Assembly: GCA_034008185.1 (NCBI GenBank)
Contig: CM067086.1
Span: 31,703,007 to 31,767,006 of the forward strand
Source: Gorsachius magnificus
Lineage: Eukaryota; Chordata; Aves; Pelecaniformes; Ardeidae
Direction of reading: 5' to 3'
DNA length: 64,000 nucleotides
The position numbers and the translations under genes are program-made. Of the stretch, positions 49,016-59,748 are shown piece by piece. The notes under the pieces are model-generated. The model was given only the letters and a program-made list of their open reading frames with translations, did no database searches and was not told the DNA's origin. How positions within the stretch are numbered: the stretch's first letter is position 1; each line of letters begins with the position of its first letter.

Positions 49016-49913
49016 GGCATAATTTAAGTCCCCCAGTATCTATTGGACCACTGAAAGGTACAATCCTCGTGTCATTGTAAAGCACATCATAATCTTAGAT
49101 TAACACATGCCAATCAAAATGTAAGTCATAAAGCATGGAAGAAAAAATACGCTATACAAGTAGGAGTGTCAAATTTGAGAAGCTGGAAGATCTTGCTGTC
49201 TCAGTCTATTGTTGTCCTCCCAAGTGCTGTTTCTTGTATTTGCTCTGCCTCTGTTAGAATACTGCTAAGGGTGTATTTTGCTTTTCAGTAAGGAGTCATT
49301 TTCTAAGTAATAATCATGCAGGAGCTTTTATTCTAGAAATGCCTGTCCTTCAAATGGCAGTATTCAGAGCTGGAGATCCTTCCTTGCATTTTTTATACTT
49401 GAGAATTACTGTTGTTATAGAAGGTGACTGTGATTACTGCTGTGCAAAAGTAAGGCAAGGCAGGCACTATGTATATTTTCAAGACATGCTGAAAGATAAA
49501 TTAAATCTCTTTGTGGAATAAAATAACTGGAGACAGTGGGAATGATCAACAGGTAGTGCGCTCTAAGATGGGGCCTAAGCAAGGCTAAAGTGTGCGGTCT
49601 GGCAGTGTTTGCAAATGCAGAAAACCAAGCAGGCACGTGCATGTGCACATGGTAGAGTACAAGACTGAGAGAGAAGGTGCCAGGAATGATGCTGATGGAG
49701 CAAGGCACGGAGTTCACTGGGAGGAGGAAGCCTGCTATGGGATTTTGTTTTGTTGGCAGAAGTAGGACCTTGTGTATATTTTTGCAGGTATAGTCCTGCT
49801 GGATTGCATAACACTCTTACTGATATAAATTTTTCCTAATAGGAACATCAATAGACCTCCAATACTGGCATACTGCTTAGGCAGAGTAGGCAACACAGGA
49901 AGAATGATGGTGG

Positions 49914-49966
49914 TTTTTTTTTATTTTATTTCATTTTAATTTATTATTTTATTTTAAATTTTATTT
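49914..49966 (+). repeat. Degenerate TTTTA / TTTAT low-complexity tract
   Basis: A run of T-rich pentamers with scattered A and a few C. It is simple sequence, or possibly the tail of an unrecognised retroelement on the minus strand. Confidence 0.7.
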
Positions 49967-52900
49967 CCAGGCTTTAACCAGAAAGAAGCAGATATTACTG
50001 CCTCTGTTAGGCTAGGTTACGGCTGTAGGTAGGAATGTGTGTGTGCTTTAGTGTTCGTGACACCTACAGTGTGCAACTGGAAGAAAAGGCAAACTTTGAT
50101 ATATGTCTGAAGCCAGATTGACATTTTTATTTACTTACTCCACTCCTTCAAGCAAAGTTATAAGGATGAGCAGGACTTCAGGAAAAGTGGGCTCCTATTG
50201 GCTATTCATTCCAGGACTCACCTTGCAAAATTATATACTTAGGCCTGTTGCCTTCAATTTTTCAGTGATTGAGGGTTGAAGAAATCTATATTATCCATGG
50301 AGCTTGTTGATAAGATCACCAAATTCACTTAATTAAATTCCTGTAATAATAAGCTGGTCCATTAGCCTGCAGTGCCACCTAGCCTCCTCATCCTTTGGAG
50401 AGCAGGAAGTATGGCATGACTATTTAGAAAAATAAAAACAACTTGGAAAACATTCAAGTAATCATCTTTTTTCCCCCTTTGTTTAAAGATTTGATAATTC
50501 AATCTCATCAGAAGATTTTCATCAGCACTCTGAAAATTGTTACTCATATTAGCCAGTGGGGGGGAAAAACGGGAGAAATCAAAATTATTTTTCTTTAAAA
50601 CGTGAGTTCCTTGTTCAATGCGAGTATTACTCATAATTTATAAGGTCTGAGCTTGTAAGGAAGCAGCCAAGCTGGTGCGTGACTATTAAATATTTTAACA
50701 ATCTGATTCATTTCAAAGTGATTCTATTGATAGTAGTCCCTGTCAGAAGTTGCCATCTCTGTGGTGAAGCTGGAGTGGTTAGTGACATACCAGTAGGGCT
50801 TTGTGGCATTTCATAGCATTCATGAGTTAAAAGTATGCAGGGAAATTAAGGCAAAAATGGAGTTCTGCTGGGACGCTCTCATTAGCATCTCTGCTACCTG
50901 AAGAAGTCCTCTAGAATTGGTTTCCACACACGGGCAGGTACCAGGGCAGATTGCTGAGGGGGAAATCAGCCCTGGAAAAGGGGAACCAAGGCTCTGTTGC
51001 CTGCCCTGCCAACACATGCCTTGGGAATCCAGGGCTGCTGCTGTCCCGTTTCTCCTTCTTCCCTCTTTCTTTACTGGGTGAGAGGAAGTCAGTGTACTTA
51101 GGTTTGGAAAATATCTACCGCGGGATAGCCATTCGGCTGTGTTTCATGGGGAGCCCCTCCCAGAATGGGAGGAAGAGATTGAGACATTAACAGGGATGCA
51201 GGGTGGGAATAGCGTCCCAAAATCAGGTTGGATGCAGGAGGTTAATGAAGACTAAGAAACATGTCCTTACCTCCATTAAGTCCACCAACTTTGCAAGAGG
51301 CCTCTGTGCCCTACTTGTCAGTTAAACCTCCATCACTGTCGCAAGACAGAATTGTTTTTTCCTCACCCTTTGTCTGTCTAGGTTCACATTTTTTGCTTGC
51401 TGTTCTGATGTTGATCTGGCTTCTGTGTTACAGGATTATTAAAAAGTGATAGGGAAAATAAATTCAAATAATCCATTTCTGACCAATACACTACCAAGAC
51501 ATCTGTGATAGCTTCTGCCTTCCTAAATAACAAGTGTGTTTAATCTGAAGCTTTGGGTTTCTGTAGCTCTGTAGAAACAAATACACAGCTTTTGGTTTTG
51601 GCACCATTAACCAGAATCTCCCTGCATTTAGAGTTTAGCACATAGGTCTTTTGTGAAAGACTGCAAATGATGATTAAACCTGGGGCTACCCTCATGGTGT
51701 GAACAAAAACGGACAGAAAATGGAAAATGTGTGCTGCCACAGGCTGCCTTTGTGCAGTGGGCTTTTTCAATTAGTTTGTCATTGCCAAGTAAGACCTCAA
51801 ACTAAGCTCAACAAATGTGGTAGGAATGGGATGCCATTACTGGTTCTGTTTGATATGGATTTCAGCTTACATTATTCAAAACCATTGGTAGCCAGATTTT
51901 GTTATGTGTACTACAGCAGGCTTATGCAAATTTGGGGGTGGTAGGAGTGAGGGGGAAAAAAAATGTATTGAGTTTGTCTCTGAATCCTGTTAGATTTTCC
52001 TCTTTATCAACAGACATTCCTTCATTGTTAGATGATCTTTTTATATAAGAACAATTTTGTTTGAGAAGGTACTGCAGTGGGTTTTGGCTCGACTAAATAT
52101 AAAATTGGCTGAGTAGCGTACACATGCCCTAATGGTTAGCCACAGCCTGTCTGCTCATACAGATTATGTGCAAGGGCCTGTTGGAGCCCCCCGGCTATGC
52201 CTTACAGAGTATATCAGGTTAAACAAAACCCATTGCTAAGCCTTGTAAAGTTGTAAAATGCTATCCACATTCAGAGATCCAATGAATCGATTTAAGGGTC
52301 TAACACTGAAGCCATACCCTCCTGTCGTTTCGAGGGAATGAGCTGCCCACTCTCTGTATCCAAGCAAACAAGCGATGAGGTACTCCAGGGGGATTAGAGA
52401 GCTACCATCTTTGCTTAGGCACAGATTGATATCTCACTCTTTAAAATTAACGGAGGTTTTTGAGTGGCAGGGGTTAAAACTAGTTAAAAAATTAACCTCC
52501 TAAAACTGGCATGGAGGTACCTGTAGGTGGTGCTGGTCAGTAGAGCATGGTCGCCTTGAACCTATCAGAAGGCACTTGTGGACACACCTGCCATCAGATG
52601 TGGGTTTTGACGTTTTGTTCTAGATGCTAAAAGGTTGCCTGTGTTGTTTGGATGCTGTAATAGCCCCCAAGAATCGCAGCATACTGTTGTATCAGCTGGC
52701 TAATCATCTAACATGAGGCTATGGCAAGTAAAATAAGAAAAGGGAATTAAGTTTTTGTATTCTGGAAAAAAACTCCAACCAACCACAGTGATTTGTAAAG
52801 AAATTAATACAATCATGGTAAAGACAGTGGTGGATTTTTAGTTACTAACCACTGTTAGCAAGCTGTAAGACCGGCTTGCAAGTTGTATTTTACCATACTT

Positions 52901-53230
52901 TGCACGTGCAATTTAAAAAACTCAATGGAAAATTTAAAAATTAGGATTAGTTTTGAGACACGTTTTGATATTTTTGTGATTTCTTCATTTCCTTTATGTT
53001 CAGGTTCTATGAAAGGACTGCACAGAGAGGCTTAGGTCTAGAATAAGGAATGCCTGAATTCTGTGAATAGCTTATGGTGCTTATATACATCTCTTTAATG
53101 AATATCCTGCACCACTAGCTTTGATAACTTTTCTAGAATAACTGGACTGCAGCTACGATGCAGCTGCAAAATATGATACTCAGCCTGACTGAAAACAGAC
53201 ATAATACCTGGGCAGCTCGACGTTGCTGGA

Positions 53231-53300
53231 ACAGTGTAGCTTAGTAGCTAGGGAGCATGTCTAGGAGCAAGTGCCGGAGCTCCTGTCTCCTTTTCCGTGG
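53231..53300 (+). repeat. Possible tRNA-derived SINE relic
   Basis: ACAGTGTAGCTTAGTAGCTA then GGGAGCATGTCTAGGAGC and TCCTGTCTCC follow the layout of amniote MIR-like SINE heads (GTAGCCTAGTGGTTAGAGCA...GGGAG...). It is weaker than the candidate at 18847 and lacks a clear B box. Confidence 0.25.
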
Positions 53301-54399
53301 TTTGTCTTCATCCAATGTTAAATGCATTTGGGAATGGAGTCCAGGGGTCTTGCATCCTTTCATGTGTGGTGAGTCAGAAGAATGTAAGGTGCCTACACCA
53401 GCTCTGTAATCTGAAGGTTTGGGTGCTCTCCTTGGTGGGGTGGGCTTTAAATCTGCAGGACTTAAATCTGGAGCCCAGGTTTCCAGTTCCCTGTAATGTA
53501 ACTAACAGGTGATTATACAAAAAGCAGTTAGTGGCCCCAGCAGTGTGTTTTTGAAGGAGTTTGGCCGTTTCTTCTGGATGCTGTGTGCAGCTGCCAACGC
53601 GTGGTAGGAGGGATCAGAGCACATCAGGCAGACCAAGTTATATCTGGGGGTATTAGTGCCACCATGCTGATTTTCTGCATCTCTATCAGACTGCAACAGG
53701 AGTGAAGAACCACAGTGCCTTGGTTGGGGTAGTTTTGAGCATGCTCAGCAGGGGAACAAAGATTATCCTGGTCCAAGAGGGAGGCAGCTTAGACACATTC
53801 AGGGTTAAGCAGCATCTGGCTTTTTGGATCACAGCTTATGATGTCAGTTCCTATCTCCTTCACGAGCGTGGCATTGCACCTCGCTTCAGTTCTTTTTGGT
53901 CCTGACTGTACAGCAGATTTGCTGTTTGGCTGAAGTCTGGCCAGTTTGCTTCCCTACCTCTATGACACAGGGTTGATGATGTATCTTTTCTCTTGCTATT
54001 CACCTGTGCCATCTCTTTAAATTACCACCTTTCACTGAGTAAGTGCAGTCGCCTCCTTTCTGTTCATATCGTGTCCAGTAACATGGATCCCTGCTCCCCC
54101 CAGCAACTTCTAAGCATTATTATAACATAATGCAAATAAATAATCTGAAGATGTTGCTGATGGAAGAACCCTCTGAAACCTGCTTAGCTCCTCAGACAGA
54201 CAACACAAATTACTGTTACTGTGTACTGTTCCCTTTTAGTTGCATGCATTAGCTGCTGTTGAACCATTATTGTTTATGCTGTGAATTTGTAATTAACAAT
54301 AACAACTTCTTGAATGTTCAGCATTTTCATCCCTGTTTCCAGGTTGAAAGTTTCTATGTACATTGCTTGGATATCAGTTGACAACAGAGGTGATAGAGT

Positions 54400-54780
54400 C
54401 TTGTACTCCTCTGGGACCTGCCTCTGGCCCAGGAGCACCATTTCAGCCCAGCCCAGGGCTGTTAAGTCCCTGCCCCAGCGATGCCTGCCCCAGTGACATG
54501 GTAGGATGCTGGTCTCCAGCCCTGCGCTGCTGGGCCCAGCCCATGGGCTGACATCCTGCTTGACTTTGGCCCTGCCTTATCCCTATGAACTTGCCTGATG
54601 AACTGGACTCTTAGCTGAATGCGGTGGCCATCTCTAGGCCTGCCGTGTGCACCTTGCTCATGGGCTGTGGGACAGGGCCCTGGACAGTGAAGTCCCTGCC
54701 CTGCCAGCCATGTTACTGCACTCAGATCCCCATCCCTTCAGGAGCTGCCAGCTTTTGTTGCTCCCTGACAAACAACCTGA
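54400..54780 (+). repeat. GC-rich block, probably repeat-derived
   Basis: The block stands out from AT-rich neighbours. It is full of CCTGCC/CCAGCC/GGGCC words, including near-duplicated phrases such as AAGTCCCTGCCC (54462 and 54691). The style is that of avian LTRs. No ends or target duplication could be fixed, so the class is open. A CpG-poor old island is the alternative. Confidence 0.35.
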
Positions 54781-57700
54781 TATTCAAAGGTTAGGAAGTG
54801 TAGCTGCAGTGAGAAGGGAGACAAAATGCAAAATCAAGAGTGACTCAATGAGGAATTCAATGCAAATGCTAACTTTGTTTCCCCCAGCTAATAACATTCA
54901 CCTAGTTTTCAGCTACAGATCCCCACAGTCTTCGATAAAATATTTTAGATGGCTGAAATCATCCAGTTTTCTGTTCTTTCCTTTGTGGTGCAATCTGAAG
55001 TTAAGTATTTCACATATTGCCTCACACAGGGCAAAGCACAAGCCCTCTGCCATTGCTGGCATCCTATGCTGATTTTCTCTCCCCATTTTTTCCTGTATCC
55101 CACACTCAGTTCAGACCAGAATCAGTCAGCTCCTCGGTATATGCAAGTGTCTCAGGTGGAAGTGAGATAAAACTCTCAATCAAAATGCCTCCTAGAATAA
55201 GGCTACAAAGCTCCAGCATCTACCCAGGAGATGATTTATTGTTGTAGATGGAGGAAGGGCAATGCAAATCTCTTTACATTCTCGAATACCCTCCACCATT
55301 CTCAGGGACCTGAAAAACTACTGTCTCTAGTTTTTAAAAGGCTATTTTATACTTCCTTTAAAAAGGATAGTCTTGGCTAATGTACTCAGAATGGGATAAT
55401 AATGACAACTTGACATGGGCAAAAGCACTATATACAATCCAAAATGACAAGTTGTCGAAAAGTATAATGGATAGCCAGGGGAGGTGTACCTGATGTGGAG
55501 ACAAGACCATTATGTGTCTTGAAGTTTAAACACAGCCCCACTGTGAAACGTGCTTGAAAGCCCCATTGTCTACTGGGTTGCTAAGTAGCCTTTGAAAGTG
55601 CATGAGGGTAAATTAAGGAAAGGTGTTAATTTAAACTAGAATTCCTGAGTAGCAATACAAGTAGACAGACCCTTGGATATGACCATTATCTCTAATACAT
55701 CCATTAGTTCTCTCTGGCACTGCTGTTCTTTTGTTCTTGTCCCTAGTGGAATGTCACAGCACTGTTTACAGTGCCCAGCGCTGCCACTTTTGTGGCTGGG
55801 ACCTGGAGGAGGTGGCTGAAGACTCTCAGCCAGGTTTAACTAGCCTTGGTTAATGTACCAGGTAATTACCGAAGGTTGTACCTGATTCTTGGTTTCCTAA
55901 TCCATGTTAGGTGGTGGCATTATTTTCCTTTTAACCCTCTTCACTTCAGCTCTTTCTTTACCTAGGAACACATGTAAACCCACTTTGTCTGCCTTAGTCA
56001 GCGATCCTTGAAGATGCATGCTTATTTCTGTCATGAATAGTAAGTGTGGATGACCACAACTAAACTTAAATACATGAATCCCTTTGAAGGGAGTACTGGG
56101 GATGTGAAGAATCTCAGAAAATCAGGCCTTGCAACAGGCTTTTAAAATGTGACTGAAAGTGTTGTCTGGCTTTAGGCATATGTATGGGAAAAATGTGTTT
56201 CTGCTATGTCCTAAAAGTAGCGTAAGTGGTTAAAAGCAGGATTTAAAACAGATCCCAAAGCTCTAGTTCCAGCTGTTTTAATCAGTAGTAAGAAGAATCT
56301 CCCTTTTCCCCTGTATTTGCAATTCATTTACATTTTAATGCTTTTACAGGGCAAGAGTCAGACTACAGTGCCTGTTGGCAGCAGGGCTATCTGCAGGATT
56401 GTACTTAACACACTTGAAATGTTCCTGGCTGGTATCAGCCTGAGCTGTTGATGAAACGCTTTAACAGAGCCCAAAGGAAGCCAATGCTTGTAAAGAGTCT
56501 ACGTGACTGTTAAACAGCTTATATTAATGTTAGGACATTTGTATTCAGACTGATCCCTTCTATCTGGAATTACAATAAGTCACCTAGAATAGAATGGGGT
56601 AGAAAAAGGAACTTTCAAAGGACCACTGAAACACTGATGAAGCTAAGTCACCATGTTGAACAGCTTCTTTCCATGAAGGAAAAGAAAAGGGAGCCTAGAG
56701 CAACATTTGTAATGTAGCTTTAACAGTTATATTTCAAGTTAGGGGGAATGAATCCAGGTCTTAAAGTGCAAGTGACATTTACTGTCCCTCCTATAGCAAA
56801 AGTCCTTTAAATAACAAATGCACATTTAGACTGGGTTTGATCTCTTAAAGCAAGAAGATGAGTTTAAAGACAAGCTTTTAGCTTTAGATTTTTTTTTTCT
56901 CTTCTATCTCTTAAATTTAGAAGTCAAATTCTGGTCTTAATTTATAGCTTCCCCCCCCCGCCCGGTGATTATTTTATTTTAGAAGTGTCTACAGGACAAA
57001 ACATCTAAGCTTGTGGCTGCCTGTCACCTTTCCCAAATCCTAGCTACTTATAGATGTCTGTCCCTGGAATGTGGATCTGGTTTAAGTCTCTTAATTTATT
57101 TTAGTGAACTCTGGGCTCAGCAGACATTGGAGTTAATTTAGCAAGTAAGCATGTGGACAAGTGTGGGAAGAGCTCGTGTGCTGCTTTTCTTTTCCAATTA
57201 CATCAGTAATATCAGCCAATCCCTCTCCTTTCAAGTCTCCTTAAAACATCACCAGAGCAGGACCCATACCCAAAAGTGGCAATCTCAGGGTATCTCTGAC
57301 AGTTTAGCAGGAGCCCTGTGGGATTCAGCAGGAGATTTGGTTTACAAGTTAGGGCATGAATGATAGTGCTTAGCCCCTTACAGAGGGAGCTTTTCATTGC
57401 TTCACAGTCTTTAAGATGATGATGGGGGCTCAATCTGTCCTCTGAGCGGTATCTGGACTCTGAGATGGTAGGACAGAGGAGAAGGCTTCTTTTCCCACCT
57501 GAACAAACTGCTCCCGCAGTTTGAGTCAGATGGTTAAAGGCACCTAATGGGGACGTTGATGTTGGTGGGTTGGAGGGCCCAGGCATGGGTGATTGGGATG
57601 CTGGCCTCACCCCTGTGCCATGTGTATGGAATTGCCTAGCCCACCCATGGAGTGACCAGCCCAGACAATATTAGTGAGCTGGAGTCCCTGCCATGCTGTG

Positions 57701-58146
57701 TGCCCAGGCCCAAGCTGTGGCTTTGCCCTGTCAAAATGAAAGTGCATACCATTAGAGCAAAGCAGTTCTGGGTCTCTTTTGGCACTGGCTGGGGGAAAAG
57801 TTTTATGTCTGACTCTGTCAGGTTGGCACTTAGCTATGCAGGACGTGGACTCACTTTCCTTTTGTGCTGCCTGCCTCCACCACAAATCCTCCTGCACGCT
57901 GCATAACGAGTCATTTACAAGGCTGCAGCTCTATGGTCTTGTCCTTCCACTCCCGACAAAGGAGGGGTGAGCCCTTCTCCCGGACAGGTTGATTCCCATG
58001 CGGCTGAAGACAGTATCGGGAAAGGCTGGGGCATGCTGGGCTTTGCTGATGTAACGGGCTCCCTGCAATTTTCATTCAGATCTGGTTGGCTGTGAGCTGG
58101 CAGAGAGCCTCAGATACGCCTCCAACTCAGATGAGGTCATCCCTGC

Positions 58147-58167
58147 TTTTTTTTTTTTTTTTTTTTT
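58147..58167 (+). repeat. Poly-T tract of 21 bases
   Basis: An uninterrupted run of T just upstream of the DESI2-like promoter region; it may be a nucleosome-depleting element or a microsatellite. Confidence 0.85.
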
Positions 58168-58259
58168 CTTTTGGGCTGCTTCAGAAAGTGTCTGCAGTGT
58201 CTGAACGTTTAAAGTCAGCATGCTAATTCCCACACCACCGCAAATCTCTGGGTGCAGGA

Positions 58260-58299
58260 ACCCCCTTCCCCTCCCCCTTCCCCTCCCCCCTTCCCTCCC
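58260..58299 (+). repeat. C/T-only mirror-type tract
   Basis: About 40 bases contain only C and T, in repeated CCCCCTTCCCCT units. The opposite strand is a G-quadruplex candidate, and homopurine-homopyrimidine tracts can form triplex DNA. It sits at the promoter edge. Confidence 0.75.
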
Positions 58300-59032
58300 G
58301 GATGCACCCTTTCCCAGCACCATCACAGACCCTGCTCTCCTTTTAAAGAGAGAGGAGGAGCAAAAGGAAGATGAATCTACCGCAGTGGATTTTATAATTG
58401 ACTCTCGCATCCACATCAGAGGGGAGTGTTTGCTGGCAAGACGTTGCAGAGCTGCCCGGGCCTCACACGAGAGTAAAGTAGCTCCAGGACGGAAGAAACT
58501 CCAGACCCTGCCGCTGCCAGAAGTGAAACTACTCGCCCTGCCCAGTCGCTTCGTCCCTTCCCCGCCCTCCCACCATGTGCCGTTCAGAGACGCATCCAGC
58601 CAGCAGAGGACGGGGTAGGTCCCCCCGGCTGTCAGTCACTAGGGGCTGCCCCGCTCGGGACGAACTGATCCCGAAATAAGGACTGACCCTGGCGGAAACA
58701 GAGCACGCATAGCTGGCGGTACCCAGCCCCAGCCCCGCATCGTGCCTGGAAGCATCGCCCGCTCGGCATCTTCCTCCCTCCAGCCGCGGCGCCGGGTAAT
58801 CCCGCGCTATTTCCCGCGGAGAGCTGCCCCCTAACTTCGGCGCCGCCGCCAGCTCTGCCTGCGCGGCTGTGGGCAGGATGGGGGTTGCGGCATCCCCCCT
58901 CTGCCCCGGGGGCAGCAAGCCCCTTCCTCTTCCTCCTCCCACGGCCGAGCCCTGCGCTGGAGTCCCTCTGGCACAGCCTCTTCGCGGTGTCCTGCCGGGG
59001 GCGGAGAGCCCTCCTCGGAGCGCCTGAGCGCG

Positions 59033-59114
59033 GGCCGAGCCCCAGCACCGCGGACAGCGCCCGGCTGCCGGCGGCCGAGCCCCAGCACCGCGGACAGCGC
59101 CCGGCTGCCGGCGG
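59033..59114 (+). repeat. Two-copy tandem duplication, 40-base unit, in the CpG island
   Basis: The unit starting GGCCGAGCCCCAGCACCGCG is followed 40 bases later by an identical copy (59033-59072 and 59073-59112). Perfect identity in so GC-rich a region suggests recent origin or an assembly duplication. Confidence 0.9.
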
Positions 59115-59628
59115 GCCCGGCGCGGGGTGGCCCCGAGCTCTGCCCGCGGAAGGGACAACGCTGCCCTGCTCCGGACCTGCTCCGTGCCTTGGTGCCCCGG
59201 TTTATCGCGTATCGCTGGCAGCCCTCTGCTGTAGCAGCCCGCCGCTCTGCCGAGAAGGGCCGAGACCCCCCCCCCGCCAGACCACCCGCCTCAGGGAGCC
59301 GAAGAGGGCTTATCTCTGGGCTTGGAGTCTGTCTGGCTTCTGTGGATCGGGATTCACAAGACTGGACGGTGCCTGGTTACAGTGGTGTATGAGTCTACAG
59401 ACCCTGAGGTGCGCTACAGAGTTAGAAAGAAACCTCGGATCTGTCACGCTGTGGAGGAGTAAAATAAACCCTATACAACCAGCAAACCCAGCCCAAGCCT
59501 TCCTGCCTCCCTGCATCCAACTTTACACACCCCACACACCCCCCAACCACGAGAATTCCCTCCTTTCCTCCTCCCTCCATGCTCCTTCGGAGACTGTAGG
59601 ATGAGGCATTTCCTTCTCTCTGGCTCAG

Positions 59629-59709
59629 GGTAAAAGCATACCCTGCGGGCAGGAACACACATCTGGCAGGGACTGAAAGGTTTTAATCCAGCCTCTACTG
59701 CAATCAACA
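59629..59709 (+). other. Predicted 5' UTR part of DESI2-like coding exon
   Basis: The acceptor TTTCCTTCTCTCTGGCTCAG ends at 59628, leaving about 80 bases of leader before the ATG. The real upstream boundary could be earlier if the leader is unspliced. Confidence 0.4.
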
Positions 59710-59748
59710 ATGGCAAATGAACCAGTGATTCTGAATGTTTATGACATG
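59710..59748 (+). CDS. DESI2-family peptidase, first coding exon (3'-partial)
   Basis: ATG at 59710 has A at -3 and G at +4, a strong start context. The exon encodes MANEPVILNVYDM and stops in phase 0 at a GTGAGT donor at 59749. Human DESI2 (PPPDE1) begins with a closely similar peptide ending VLNVYDM, and I recall its first intron at the same point. DESI2 is a PPPDE-fold papain-like cysteine peptidase reported to remove ubiquitin or SUMO; its catalytic His and Cys come from later exons, beyond the window. Only 13 residues are visible. A CpG-rich region upstream and the donor support a true first exon. It could be DESI2 itself or a paralogue: the neighbours (MED6, ADAM20/21, SYNJ2BP) are those of human 14q24, while human DESI2 is at 1q44, so a paralogue is more likely. 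Confidence 0.72.

Larger units (their letters stand above)
47564..58140. other. Gene-poor interval before the DESI2-like promoter
   Basis: About 10.6 kb with no recognised coding exon. Contents seen are a GATA-motif palindrome cluster (48941-49015), an A/T-only-like TTTTA tract (49914-49966), a possible SINE relic (53231-53300) and a GC-rich block (54400-54780) that looks repeat-derived. Confidence 0.5.
58250..59330 (+). promoter_or_regulatory. CpG-rich promoter and 5' UTR region of the DESI2-like gene
   Basis: GC and CpG rise sharply from about 58430 to 59300, directly upstream of the DESI2-like coding exon. A pyrimidine block at 58260-58299 and a TTTTAAA at 58341 precede it. A donor-like GGGGTAGGT lies at 58613-58621, and a good acceptor (pyrimidine tract ending CTCAG) at 59628. 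A non-coding first exon in the island spliced to 59629 is therefore plausible but unproven. Confidence 0.65.

Noticed and set aside
56580..56615. AGAATAGAATGG-like words as a CR1 LINE 3' end
   Set aside because: CR1 ends carry repeated ATTCTATG-type octamers and an upstream reverse-transcriptase relic; neither is present.
58220..58618. 132-codon frame with a PLPLPLPPSLP repeat
   Set aside because: It is the translated C/T-only promoter tract; no conserved domain.
58529..59158. 209-codon minus-strand open frame over the DESI2-like CpG island
   Set aside because: Same GC-bias effect; Ala/Arg/Gly-rich with no recognisable protein.
58885..59604. 239-codon plus-strand frame upstream of the DESI2-like ATG
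   Set aside because: Runs through promoter/leader sequence with GC-biased composition, and stops before the real start codon at 59710.
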